Part shown: positions 1 through 11,944 of the stretch, in pieces
Position numbering within the stretch: position 1 is the stretch's first letter
How the letters are laid out: each line of letters starts with the position of its first letter
Assembly (NCBI GenBank): GCA_039654915.1
Contig: CM077599.1
Location: 82,676,001 to 82,740,000, forward strand
Reading direction: 5' to 3'
DNA: 64,000 nt
DNA from: Aquilaria yunnanensis
Taxonomy: Eukaryota; Streptophyta; Magnoliopsida; Malvales; Thymelaeaceae
Translations under genes and position numbers: made by a program
The notes under the pieces: model-generated
What the model was told of the DNA's origin: nothing
The model's input: the letters and a program-made list of their open reading frames with translations, nothing else
Database searches by the model: none

Positions 1-283
1 AATAGTGATAAACAAGTTTTGTGAAGGAGAAGGAGAAAGAAGAGAAGTGAAAAAAATGAGAATAATTGATCAGATAAAATAAAAATAGTAACTCAATCGA
101 TCATGCTTGAATTGGAATCCAAAACCAGCTGAATGTGCAAAAAAGAGAGGATGAAAGCCATGCAGGGAAAAACAAGTGGGAAGCAGCAACTAGGGATCTA
201 GACATTAAATTTTTTAATTTCGTTTAACTTTAATCACATGGGATTTGTACAGGAGTAAAATCTTGCATAGGCCAGACACACAA

Positions 284-1250
284 AATGTGCCTTTATTTTT
301 TATAAGTTCTTATTTATTCTTTTTATCAAGTTGATTTTTTTATGAATACTATTTATTCTTTTATCAATTCTTATTTATTATTTTATCAATTTTTTTCTTT
401 TATAAATATTATTTGTTCTTCATCAATTCCTATTTTTTTATTAGATTTGTTCTTTTATAAATACTCTATTTTTTTAATTAATTCTTACTTGTTCATATAT
501 CAAGTTTTCTATTTTATTAATTACTGCTTGTATTTTTAGAACAACCCGTTGTTCTTTAGACTCAACTTCTTATTCTTTTATTAGTTTCTGTCTATTATTT
601 TAGAAAAATTAGTTGTTTATTTTTTATCAGTAGTTATTTATTTTTTTATCATTTTCTATTTATTCTTTTAGATAAGTTAGTTGTTTGTTGTTTTATCTGT
701 AGTTATTTGTTCTTTTGTTATTAGCTATTTATTTTTTTTTATAAAATAGCTATTTTTTTGTTAGTAGTTATTTCTTCTTTTGGCTCAATTTATTATTCTT
801 TCATAAGTTCTTATGTGTTTTTTAAATAGAATATTTTTTTTCTTCTATTATTATCTATTTTTTCTTTTATGAGTAGCTATTAATTTTTTTTTAAAGTCAG
901 TTATTGTTTTATTAGTATATGTTTATTCTCTTAGATGCACTTACTATTCTTTTACCAGTAACTATTTCTTCTTTTGGTCAATTTTATGTTCTTTTATCAT
1001 TTTCTATTTATTTTTAATAAACTAGTTGCTCTTTTTTTAGTAGATGTTTGTTTGGTTTTTTTTTTTTTGCTCAACTTCATATTCGTTTAACAGTTCCTAA
1101 TTATTTTTTCAGTATTAGTTGTTTGTTCTTTTGGATCAAGTTCTATTCTTTTAATAAATCAATTGTTTGTAATTGTAGTTTGTTCTTTTTATGTAATAGA
1201 ATGCTTATATTCTCTTATTTTAACTTTAATGTAAGATAATATTTTTTGTG
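284..1250 (+). repeat. T-rich degenerate tandem repeat, about 1 kb
   Basis: Almost the whole stretch is made of imperfect copies of short phrases such as TTATTTATTCTTTTAT and ATCAATTCTTATT, always with T and C on this strand. Short reading frames here encode only Phe/Leu/Ile/Ser-rich low-complexity peptides, so I do not call genes. It could be a decayed minisatellite or the tail of an old transposon. Confidence 0.6.
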
Positions 1251-1329
1251 TTATGAATATATTCTATTAAAAGCCCTAAAAGCAATGAGGAAAGAAAAAA
1301 GAAGAGAAAATTGGTAAAAACACTAATAA

Positions 1330-1425
1330 AAAAAACGGAAAAGGATTAAGCTAAGAGTCGAACGCGCACTCAAACTTTCTCCCACTTCCATTCTACCAAT
1401 TGTTTTTATCCTGACGCACATGTGC
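1330..1425 (-). mobile_element. possible tRNA-derived SINE head
   Basis: On the minus strand a stretch resembling a pol III A box (TGGTAGAATGG) is followed about 30 bp later by a B-box-like GCGTTCGACTC. This spacing is typical of tRNA-derived SINEs, but no cloverleaf folds here and no tail or target duplication was identified. It may be a decayed SINE or chance. Confidence 0.25.
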
Positions 1426-1995
1426 ACCGGGGCACTTAAGTTTGAGACTTTTGTACAGATTTTCAGTACAATGTAAGAATTTTCAGTACACTGCTAGCAA
1501 AAGTCAAAAGCCAAAGGAGATTTAGCTTCTCTCCTCCTTGGCCTTGCGTGTGCTCGTAACCAAGCACACGAAAACCAGCCACAATGCCTGGTTCAATCGA
1601 TAAACATCCAACACACACATGCACAGATGTACAGACAGACCACACATAATCTAACAATTTTATATAAGAAATTTATCAGCATAAATGTTATACATTAGAG
1701 GCAGAAAATGGACTGCCCATGACGTTTATTTATTCTTGTGCCATGGTAGAGAAACTTACGACATAGGTATATTCCTCTACCACTCAAACAATGGGTTATA
1801 AGACAGCTTCCAGTACACTATTACTTGGTGCCGGCCACCCTATCTCGATAAGCTCTAATGGAGGTCTCCTTGAAGCGAAACCTCCTCTCCTCATCTGTAC
1901 GTCTGTATTTTCGTAGTAGATACATTGTTTCTTTTCTACACATGAAATTGTATCAGCACAACTTCCGCTCTCACTTGTTTGCTCCTTCTCCATGG

Positions 1996-4900
1996 TTACA
2001 AAGAGCCGCTCGTTACTTCTGAGAACGCTCTGCTCCATAAAGTATTTTCATCCTCACCACATCGTTCGTGAACTTCAGCCATCTGCTCCACAGAACGACA
2101 TATCCCACTGCACTTCCAGTCAAATGAAGCAACGCATATGTTACCTGCCTGAGCTTTCCATTCACAATCTGCACGTTCAGCCCCCATGATCATCTTGTCA
2201 GCTCTATGTGCATCTTATTGCAATAAAAAGTTCCTCCAATTAGAAAAGGAGAGGATGAAGAAACATTTAATTTAGCGTTTACCGGGTGGGGTCCCGCAAC
2301 AGAGTCTTCTGTCATCGACATGCTCCACATCCAAACCAATCAACCAGGAACCTAGTGAAACATCTTCGTTGGCGTATTTATGCAGCACATCCCTAACATG
2401 TTCAGAAGAAACACATTTACTGAGCTAGCACGGAAGAGGATATTGGACAAACTTAACTAGTCTGAAGTCTGCACACTGCTAAGACCTAATCACAAGAGGT
2501 ATGTGACTAGTCTCAAGATAGAGGTGTAGGCAAAATCCTAATTCTTCCTCACAGCAAGTTGTCAAAATCAAATGATCCAGTCACTACTATACTGACCAGG
2601 GAAGGAGCCCCAAATGATCAATGGCCAACAAGCTGTAGGCAAACAACAACCCCATGAGCTGGAACTTACCGGTTGACTGATATGTAAGTGGCTAAATCTT
2701 TTGATATTGCATATAATTGTCCAGTTGCATGACGGAAGTACTTATTCCCAACTTCACCAAATTTCCAGTACTCAGGTTCTTGGTATTTCACTCCACTGCA
2801 CCGTCACGAGGGTTGTTAGATCACATCATAAAAATGGTATCACGTTCTTGATATCAACTTACAAAAAAAAAAATATCAGAAACTGAACTTACTTTCGAGC
2901 AAGAACAGGACCAGACTTCATGCAACCTACATAGACCCGGGGTTTCCTCCGATGTCTAGCCAACGTCATTCCAAGTGTTGCTGTCCACAATGAAATAGAG
3001 TGAAACATAACAATGTTATGCAGTAAAAAAAAAATGGAACCTTTGATTACCTCCAAGTACTGAGTAGTAGTAATAATAATATTAATAATAAAAATACCCC
3101 ACTGATACTGATGTTACCTAGATTGACATGAACATCGTCATCAACTTTGACATAGAACTCCGCATCCCACAATGAAATAGCAGACGCAAAGTATGTTTTG
3201 GTCTTTGCTGACAATTCCAGGTACCCTTCAACATGTTCCTGCATATAGAATAGATATAAAGAACAGTGATTACTAGAATGAATGAAAAAAAATGGCGAGT
3301 GTTCAGATAACAGCATTTGAATGGGTAGAGATTACCAGCCTCATGAAGTCCCCATGCATCTGTTCCTCTGCGTCAATTGTTTTGTCAAGAATACCACCTG
3401 ATGTTGTACTGGAAAACAAAAATTAATTAGCTTGGTCATCCACCCAACGGTTTTAGTGTAAAAGGCCAAATTTCAGATGAATGCTGAAGAAAGTACTAAG
3501 CAATTAGACAAAGCAACTCATTTAGAAGACTACACAGATCCTATCCCATGAATGATAGAATCATGAGTCGCCCACTAAAAGACTTTTAATGACACAATTT
3601 AACAGCATAAAAAGTGGTGTGGCAAAACAAACAAGGCATGTCAGACTATTAAGAACGTATAGGTGTGGACAGTGTAAATAATACCTGTGACCTATCACAA
3701 ATCGTATTATTATGCCTTTCTCTTCCTCTAACATCTTTCGTTTCTCACCTGTTAGCATAGACAGATTCAGAAACCAAACATATAAAGCTACTACAGCCAA
3801 AGACAATAAGGTAGCCCCTGCAAGCTAGTGTTCGGCTGGCATTTGGGGATACTGCCCAGGCCGAGTCCCAAGTTTGACACCCACCACTGCTTTGCCAAGG
3901 CAAAAAGATGAAAAATGCCAAATGTGGCTCAATGCCCTCCAAACTTTGAGAAACAAGCAATTAACCCCCATCCCTCACAAACACTCCCAAATACCCTTAC
4001 TTGTAAATTGCTTTTAAGTATCCCCCCAACCAGAAAAAGAACCAAGGTAAAAATAGTTACTGTGACCTTGAGGCATCCAAGTGGCACGAACTGAATCTCT
4101 GCGCTTGCGACTACTAAAAGCTGTATTTATTCCTATAACCATAAAATATTTCTTTTTCGTAGTTGACTCCTTAATCTTTGAGTTGCTTGATAGTGCATAC
4201 CCCTTCATCACAGACTCACGATCAGCCCTGGCAACCTCTAATTTCATCTCTAAATCAGAGATAGTTTTATCCAGTATCCTGCATTCTCCATGTAGTAAAA
4301 GGGCTTCAGCATCTAAATTCTGGAGTACTGAGAAGAAAAATACATTGTAAAGAAATCAGGTTTCCTTACTGCATAGCATCCTGGGTTCCTGAAACTTCTG
4401 TTGAACTGTTGCTGCCTTCATGCTGTAAGAGCATTAAAGATAGCAAAAATATTTTATAGAAATTAGCAACATATGACATCACATAGTGAAAACATATAAT
4501 TGGAGCAAAGTATCAAGAATTGCAGCCTCTATCTGACTCTTTCTTTGATATTTATAAAATTTTTCCCTCCATATCTCTAGTTAAGGGTTATTACAAAATA
4601 AAAATAAAAAATGAGTTGTAGTTTCCGAATAATCTTAACTCATCAACTTCAAGCCACTCAAACAATACTGTTATCAGTAGGCTACTTGTCAAGCTCATAA
4701 ACTACCGTATGAAGGCTATGGTGATAATAGTCTTACAATTTTTGTGTTGCAAGACACAGATTTTAAGTGTGACACTTCATTCTCCTTCCCAGAAGTCCTG
4801 GGAGATCCTGTGGCCTCAGGTACCATCCACATCCTGATTAAAATATTTTTCTAGTTAAAACTGGGGTCATTAATATAACTAATCTTGAATAGCACCTCAA

Positions 4901-5549
4901 AAAATGTCCAACTGTCAACATAACAAGTAGCAACGAACTTATATGAGAGGGAGAAAGAAAAGGAACAAATTATATCACCAAGAAGCAGCCATGGCCATTA
5001 AAATAGACTATTGACGTAGCTTAGTCTGCCAAACCCAACCCATTTGGGACAAACACAGTTTGATTTGAGCTGAAATGAAGAAGCATTTTATCATATTTTC
5101 CCAAAGTTCTCCCATAAATACAAGAGAAGATCCCAGTTCTTGTTTCATTACGGTTCTGTCCAATGCATTTCCTACAAGCACCATTCAAAACCCTAGAGGG
5201 AGGAACAAAATATTGGTACAATAAACTAACCTCGCAAATGACCCCAAACTCATAAGCATACCAATTAAAATTCTGCTCTTCAAGTTACCTTCCTTCTTCC
5301 AGTTTCTTTTTTTTTTTTCCTTTCACAATATACACTTATTTTTCCTAATTTACTCACACCGACCAGAGCAAAATGACAATTTACTAAAAGCTTCCAAATT
5401 GAAGTGCTAAATAGGGAAATCTAGAGAACCCAGAAGTACCTGTTGGTGAAGAACATTCCCAGGCCGAAGCAGGCAAACCAAAGCAAGAAGGTCCATTTCT
5501 TTGGGAAGGCATTCCTTGAGACAAACTCACCCCTCACTTTCACAGACAT
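1996..5549 (-). CDS. beta-1,3-galactosyltransferase-like protein (GT31), 11 exons
   Basis: Type II Golgi glycosyltransferase expected to add beta-1,3-linked galactose to glycoprotein glycans (family knowledge). Exons read on the minus strand: 5549-5440, 4833-4737, 4422-4370, 4278-4067, 3748-3685, 3408-3336, 3238-3118, 2980-2893, 2795-2670, 2392-2283 and 2168-1996. All have GT-AG borders and join in frame to 408 aa, the usual family length. A short cytoplasmic tail is followed by a membrane anchor (about residues 18-34, [16 protein letters not shown]). A DUF4094-like stem follows, then the GT31 core with [13 protein letters not shown] and the metal-binding DDD at about residues 236-238 within [11 protein letters not shown]. 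The Cys-rich C-terminus ([16 protein letters not shown]) is intact. The start is the first ATG giving the conserved anchor. A (GA)n tract lies in the 5' leader, and AATAAA-like signals lie near 1724-1733 on this strand. The exact acceptor sugar cannot be read from the sequence. Confidence 0.93.
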
Positions 5550-5668
5550 AGCGGTCCTGAGCCGAACCGCGAAACTACCACAAAATCCAAAATTTTGAGA
5601 AACCCAGAAGCAAATTTTGGTAAATGATGAAGAACTCAGAGTTCAAGCTCTCTCCTTTGGTGACACTC

Positions 5669-5698
5669 CTCTCTCTCTCTCTCTCTCTATCTCTCTCT
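5669..5698. repeat. (CT)n microsatellite in the GT31 gene leader
   Basis: About 30 bp of almost pure CT with one interrupting A. It lies about 120 bp upstream of the GT31 start codon, so it reads as (GA)n in the likely 5' UTR. GA/CT tracts are common in plant core promoters and leaders. Confidence 0.85.
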
Positions 5699-5699
5699 A

Positions 5700-6840
5700 A
5701 GAAGGAAAAAGTAGAGAACAGAGGGGACGTGCACAGAGAAAGGAGCTCACTAATTGCCCCCTTATGACTTCCTAATTACGAAACCGTCCCCAACGTTCTC
5801 TTATCAAATGCGTATTCCTCAAAGCCTAAAAACTCATAAGCAGTAAATAAGCCGAACAGTTTTCGGCGGTTTATAAATCGACATTAATACGGGCTTGAGT
5901 TATAACTCGCTTCTGAATTGTATTCTACTGTTCTGTTTTCATGGTTGAGACCAACATTCATGTTTGGGACCTGGATATTTATGGTAGATTTTCAATGCTT
6001 TAAAACGGATATTTATGGTAGATTTTCAATGTTTTAAAATTAGGCGCTTTTTGTACATTATCAATTCGCAGTTATGGATGTAGCGGTCATCATGAACTAC
6101 ACAAATATCCCTGAGCGTTTCTGACGATTACAATGCCCTCCTTGCACAAATATCCCTGAACTACGCTGTTCCCGGTTCCCTTGCTGATTGGATGCTGCTT
6201 GGGGGCAGGGGAATATAATTGTCAGAAAATCTAGTGCGTTTGAAAATGCTTAAAGAGTGAGTTTGAGAGTTTGAACACAATTGTGGAATTGTATAATTGT
6301 TAACAAAGAAGAATTCCCAGTTCGTGCTTATAGCCAAAAATAAAATCCTAGTTCAGTTTCAGCTTAATTTTTGCCGATTAACGCATTATTTTATGGTGTA
6401 TCTCTCATAATCCTCCTGTTTATGGCATCATGTATTGAATATTGTGTTTTAATTCAGACCAGAAGCGGGAGTTTGCAACCCAAATTCGAAAATTGAATGG
6501 TCATGTCAGCTGCCATGAGACTGTGTATACTCGATACGATCACAGACATAACTTTAGTGGCCAAAAGTGAAAAAAAAAAATTGTGACCGATTAAGCATCT
6601 TAAAAGCATTTTCTTTTGCATCAATGGTTAGTGGGAGCAGGAAAATCAATGTGGGTATAATCGTAACTGAACCCATAGGGCACATAATTTTGGCGGGTGG
6701 GGGATCCGAACACAAGACGAGTCTTTTAATTTTCATTCAGCTCCCATTCCACTACAGGAGATAAATGCATGTTTATCAAAATATTGGAAGAAATTGAACG
6801 TATTACCAAAGCTCAGGGTCCCTTTTTTACCTTGCCAATA
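5700..6840. other. intergenic region between divergent genes
   Basis: It separates the minus-strand GT31 gene from the plus-strand small membrane protein gene and must contain both promoters. A 34-bp phrase (ATATTTATGGTAGATTTTCAATG...) is tandemly duplicated near 5969-6040. No gene is seen. Confidence 0.6.
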
Positions 6841-7504
6841 GATCATCGGCAACGCCGTGCCTCCCCTTTGGTAAAACCCTCTTCACAGTTCTTCACCATC
6901 GCCAATCATCCCCGCCGTCTATCCGATAGCAGAGAGTAAAAGCCCTAGTCTTCGTTCTCCGTACGATTCAGAAGTTACGAGCGTTTGCATCACAATTCCA
7001 TTTTGCTTACCTGGTATAATTTCTCTTACTCTTTTCCGGTTTCATCTAGGTTTTTCTTTTTGGTGATTTTGTTGCTTGATTTCTGTTGTATGAGTTTGAG
7101 ATCTCTGATTTTCGGCACAGTCGATGGGAAACGCCAAATGGCGGAAGACTTCCTCGCCCAGCTGTTGTGCCGTTTCAAGTCCGCTGCTTTTTAAATTACA
7201 GAGGAACATTTGCTTTTGGCTTGAATTTCTAAAAGTGACTGCTTTGTCGATACCAGTTGATATGTCAGTTAGTTGCATTATTGCTTATTCTATATCTTCT
7301 TGTTTGATTGAGATAAGTGTTTTGTTCTGTCATTGTTGGTTGGTTGAATTACGCTTGAACTGTAGTTCATTCCAAGTGCGGTTCACTGCAATTAGGCTAG
7401 ATTCTATTATTCAGTTTAGTGTAGTTCATTTTTTGATGATGTTCGTTTACTAAGCCTGGGATTATATGTGGGATAATATGGGGTAGTGTGGAAGTTTCAC
7501 CGAT

Positions 7505-7822
7505 ATGGCAGATCAGTCCAAGGAGGAGAGCCAGCAAAAAAAGGATGCTGCTGCATTTGGCTTTGGAGAGATGGTTCAGGAGAGGTATAGAAAGATCAAA
7601 GAGCATGCTGAAACTTATCCTTACGTGTGGGGATCCTACCTCGTTGTGTATGGCGGTTTTGGCCTTTGGTTTGCATATAGATGGAGGAAGCTGCGTAAGA
7701 CTGAGGATAGGGTGCGTGTCCTACAAGAGAGACTTCGTAAGCTTGTTGAGGCCGAGGAGTCTGCAAGCTCTGCCGCCTCATCTGAAAAGGGTCCACCATC
7801 TGCTGGAGGAAGCAAAAAGTAA
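7505..7822 (+). CDS. small single-pass membrane protein, 105 aa, function unknown
   Basis: A single-exon frame starting at ATG 7505 and ending in TAA. The N-terminus is polar and charged (residues 1-38). It is followed by one hydrophobic segment rich in aromatics (about residues 40-59, YVWGSYLVVYGGFGLWFAYR), a basic stop-transfer stretch, and a heptad-like helix (RVRVLQERLRKLVEAEE, about 68-84) likely to form a coiled coil. The tail is Ser/Ala/Gly-rich and ends in Lys. It looks like a small conserved plant protein with no assigned role; I do not recognise a named domain. The region 6850-7500 looks like promoter plus a leader with an intron (donor candidate CCTG|GTATAA near 7013). The acceptor is uncertain. 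Confidence 0.8.
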   Translation: MADQSKEESQQKKDAAAFGFGEMVQERYRKIKEHAETYPYVWGSYLVVYGGFGLWFAYRWRKLRKTEDRVRVLQERLRKLVEAEESASSAASSEKGPPSAGGSKK

Positions 7823-7849
7823 GTGCGTTGAGGTTATTGTATGATCAAA

Positions 7850-8815
7850 TAGTAAGATGATTTATACTTTGTAGAATTCAGTTCTCAAGTACATGAAATA
7901 TGTAGGTTCCTCTTAAGGTCTCACATTTTGATACCAGCAGATCCTCAGCATTCATTTGTTAGCCAATAGCTGTCTGTCTTGGAAGTAGTTTAAGATTAAA
8001 CTAGGAGCATGCAGATGGTGCTCGACAATGGATAAAATTCTTGTTTACACTATTATGCTCTGAATTGTGATGGAGTTGATCTCAAAAGCTATCCACACGT
8101 CTTTGGTTGCTTACATGATACATCGGCAACTTGACTAACTTATGGAGATATGTCTTTGTTTGTTGATTTCCTGTTTTGTTTTAGTTATCATTTAAGTTGG
8201 TTGTGCTGCACCAGATTATCCCCACATATTTACATGAAACCAAAGAAAAGGTGTTGCTTTATCTCGGAAGTCCTTGAGAGATAAATTTTTTAATATATAT
8301 ATATATTTAAACTTTTTCATCTGTAGAACATGCCATTTAAAACTTTGGGGGTTAAGTAACAAAAAAAAAAAGAAAGCGTTAGATGGCTCTCAATAGGTTT
8401 GAGCCATTAGGTTTGGAAAATCGAAAGATGCCCGAGAGAGAAGGTGACTGGCAGAGACGAATTGGCCGTCCTTGCCTAAGGGAGAGAACTAGGATTGTGA
8501 CAAATTTTTGTGATCCCCCCTTTTTCTACAGAAAAATTTACACACAAGCACAATTACATAAATTTAAAGGTTAGATGAGAGAGTTAATAGTGGGGAGTCT
8601 AACTGGCCGTCCCATAGATTCGAATGCAGGACCTAAGACTTGGGAAACATAGGCATGTGATTCTAGCAAAAGCTTCCGATCCTGTGTAAGCGTATAAGCA
8701 TAAAAAGACTTGTTCTTGATACCGATGATTCACCAGTTTTTTCTGGTTCTATAGTTGGCAGATATCTCTTTTGCTTTCATGGTTTTTATGGTATTCAGAA
8801 TTATAATATAAGAGA
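7850..8815. other. 3' flank and intergenic DNA, no gene seen
   Basis: AT-rich sequence downstream of the small membrane protein gene. Near 8580-8690 a stretch with ATTCGAATGCAGG resembles plant repeat or SINE B-box words, but I could not define an element. Confidence 0.5.
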
Positions 8816-9005
8816 TGGTTACGAAAGGAATCCTATTTATAAGCCTTTCCTAGACCCCATCTCACTCAACTTAAGCCTACAATTGGCTTCAAAGAGAGAA
8901 AGCTTATTGCATAAGTCAGGATTTGAACCTTGACCGACCACAAAGAATGGTAGGATGTTAATTTGCCAAGAGACCATCGACGCTTTCATGATTGTAGCTT
9001 ATGTG
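8815..9005 (-). mobile_element. possible tRNA-derived SINE
   Basis: On the minus strand, a GGTTCAAATCC B-box-like word follows TTGGCAAATTAACATCC at roughly the spacing of pol III internal promoters. About 100 bp of unrelated body then runs toward 8815. This pattern fits a plant SINE. Ends and target duplications could not be set by eye. Confidence 0.35.
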
Positions 9006-11220
9006 AGAGAGGAAGTAGCAAGTTGTACTCTTTGAATGTATAATTTGGGGTGACTGGTATCCAAGTGCATAATATCGGCACCCCATTAACAGGATCACTA
9101 CTGATTCTAATTTACGTCAAATAAGATTGAAGAGGATTAACTGGCGTTAATGTAATGGACATAAAAATGACCATATTTAAGTAAGAAGTTTTTCCTCTTT
9201 TCTGTAAGAGGTGAATTCAGATAAAGTACGGGTATGTAAAGTGTAGGTTAAAGTAGGAGTTATCTCTTGTAATGCTTTTGAGTATTACAAAATGCACACA
9301 TAAGCTATGCGTTCGTTCAAATTAATTTGTCATCATCTTTTCAGGGAAGTTGGAAAATACTCGAGCAAAGATACTTTTAGTCATATAATTTGTCATGCTT
9401 TTTTTATCCAGCTCTAAAACTTTGTTAAGAGGTTGACGTTTAATCCGAAATTTACACAAGTTAATTATACATAATTAAAATTTTTCATTACCTGTCAAAT
9501 TAATTATGCAGTTTGAATGTGCATGAAATAATTACCAAATAGTTTTAATTACAATTCAAAGCCATGTAATTTTGGTTTTTAGTTAAGAAATTATGCAATA
9601 ATAGTTATATTGAAATACACTGAAAATTAATTTGGGAATATTGATCAACATAATGTTCTGGTACATTCACAAATTAATGACAAAAATAAATAAGAAAATC
9701 ACAACAATTTTCAAATTTCAATCATGTCAACATTTATGAATTAAAAGTTTTAAAATAAAATGAAGGAAATAATATCAATATCCATGTTAAAATTTGTCTG
9801 TCAATTATATATTGTGAATTTATATATGTATCTATGGCACATTAATGTAAATGATTTTTCAAATGAAATAATAAAAAAGTAAAATTTTACCCTATTTAAC
9901 ATGATATACCACCATTAATTAATTTAAAAAAACATATAAAGTGTAACTTGACAGGGTAAATTGACAACATGTAAAAATGTATGTGTCGTGCACCGCTATA
10001 TGCGGTATATGCCACAGAAATTTTAAATGGAAAGCCTCTAGCTAGCGTGGATTGTAAGCAAGAAAGGAAAAAGGTTGGAAAGGAAGGAGGAATGGCCCAT
10101 CAATTCTGAGTTGAAAAATTTAAATGGAGGTCCAGGGTGGGGGTGCGTCAAGATGATGGCCAGCCCCAGCAGTAGTCAGTAAGTGAAATTGGAGGTGGTG
10201 GCCAACCTTTTCAGAGCAAACATTATTGCGATTCTCTGTCGGCAAAAGAGGATTTTTCACCCAACTTGTGGAGCTTTCTTGCATGTTGCTCGCTCTGCTT
10301 CAGATCGTGATCTCTTTCTTTTCCATTATTCTGTTTCTAGAACTGCACTTCTTTTTCTTTTCTAACTGGTGCTGGTAGCCCCGGAAAGAATCCAACAAAA
10401 ACAAGACATGAACATATATGAACTAAGATTCATGTTAAACCACAAAGTTGAAGCAGATATTTCAAAAGTCCACTGTTATAAGTAACATGTAGATGTTTTA
10501 GTATCTATATGAAGAAGGGTGTCCTAGAATCATGTGAAACGAATTGATGGATTTCATGAAATCCAAGAATCCGCCGTAGAAGCAGAGAGCTCAAGTTGGA
10601 GGTCAAGTTGGCTACTTTTTCTTGCTTATTGGTGGGGCCGTGCACACATAAAAATGGTTTTTAGGATTGTTTTGTGGTTCAGAGATCTTTTGCACTTTTG
10701 AACTGACCATGAGATTTAGTGATGCAGCTTAGGTTAGGGGCTCCGAAAAGTGATTCATATGCCGCAGATCAGTTGTGTTTTCTTCACCTGGTTAATTGGT
10801 TTCTCCTCTTCAAATGTTTGTCATTGTCCCTACCTACATTGACTTGTTCACAATGCCAAACATAATAAAAGTTGCCAAAGCAGACAAAAATATTCGCAGA
10901 TAAAAAACTGCGCCAAATTGCAAAAGCAGACAAAAAAATTTGCAGACAACTGACAAATTCCATTTCATTCAACTGGAGGATTGCAACCGACCAAAATTGC
11001 AGGTCCTATTAGCCTACCAGCAGCCGGGACAAAGCCCAGACTGCCGTAGAAAACTCTTGGTTTTTCCTTTTGTTCTTCCCCCTTCCCCATCTATTTTTAC
11101 TCTCTGGTTCCAAACCCATGAGCAAACAACTGTTGAAAACCGAAATTACAGGCTAATTCCATGAGAGCTCAGAAAGATTGAAGGGTGCCGGTGAGTCATC
11201 TAGACTGCTTTTATCAAGTG
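9005..11220. other. AT-rich intergenic DNA, no gene seen
   Basis: Section 9400-9960 is extremely AT-rich without recognisable domains. Later parts (10.1-11.2 kb) are less AT-rich and probably include the 3' flank of the minus-strand S40 gene. Only short unconserved reading frames are present. Confidence 0.55.
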
Positions 11221-11226
11221 ATCAGA

Positions 11227-11775
11227 TCACTCAAGAAAACCAGTTTTTGTCAAAATAGCATTCCGCACTTTGCTAAGATCTCTACCTTTGAGGGTCCTGC
11301 CAATCCCTTCACACATGGAAAATGAAGAAATCTGACTCCTTGCATGCCTCCTAGACAGCCATTCATGTGGAGGAACCATGTCATGGTCATCATCATCCAC
11401 ATAGTGATCACCATCACCATACCCCATTCTACACCCACCATCATCAACCCATGATCCATTTCTTGAATCCATACTCTTGCCATAGATTTTGGACCAATCC
11501 GGGATTTTGACTGGAGATGATGATTGTCCAGCAGCCATCTTCACTTCATGTTCATGGCCTCTCATTGGGTTGCTTGCTTTGTGAATGATTCTTGGTGCAC
11601 TGGAGAATTTCCATCCTCTGGTGCAAGAAGAGCTTGAATAGTCCTTGGATTGCCTTAGCTTGAGATTTGAATCTTCCCTTTCAAACCCATAAGACCACAC
11701 ATCTTCTTCTCCAAAATCTTCATCATTTCCCATTGTGATCATATTTTTGTATCCTTCATTGTCCCCACCTGCCAT
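11227..11775 (-). CDS. senescence regulator S40 family protein (DUF584), 182 aa
   Basis: A single-exon frame. The start is the ATG at 11775 (MAGGDNEGYKN); the open frame extends further upstream but without an in-frame ATG. The N-terminal part is acidic and low in conservation (EEDVWSYGF). The family signatures follow: PVKIPDWSKIYG in the middle, an Asp-rich linker, PPHEWLSRR, then a C-terminal block with CEGIGRTLKGRDLSKVRNAI ending in KTGFLE. Members of this family are small nuclear proteins linked to leaf senescence and stress responses; no biochemical activity is established. A clear TATA box lies about 155 bp upstream of the start. The Asp-rich insert (DDDDHDM) is longer than I expect for the family. 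Confidence 0.92.
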   Translation of the reverse strand: MAGGDNEGYKNMITMGNDEDFGEEDVWSYGFEREDSNLKLRQSKDYSSSSCTRGWKFSSAPRIIHKASNPMRGHEHEVKMAAGQSSSPVKIPDWSKIYGKSMDSRNGSWVDDGGCRMGYGDGDHYVDDDDHDMVPPHEWLSRRHARSQISSFSMCEGIGRTLKGRDLSKVRNAILTKTGFLE

Positions 11776-11928
11776 GGCTGCTCTACTCCGGAAGGTTCGA
11801 AGAACAAAGATTCTACAAAAAGAAAACAAAATATGGATTAAACTTTCTGAGGGTTTGAGCGAAGAGACTCCTAAAGAGATAGATATAGAGCGATATGAAC
11901 AGTCACAAGAGTTGGTCCTAGTTCTGCA

Positions 11929-11942
11929 TATTTATAAATATA
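11929..11942 (-). promoter_or_regulatory. TATA box of the S40 gene
   Basis: TATATTTATAAATA on the minus strand, placed about 155 bp before the start codon. Transcription would begin near 11900, leaving a leader of about 120 nt. Confidence 0.6.
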
Positions 11943-11944
11943 GG

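Noticed and set aside
7124..7453. 109-codon plus-strand frame before the small membrane protein
   Set aside because: Lies in the probable leader intron, has a weak composition and no domain.
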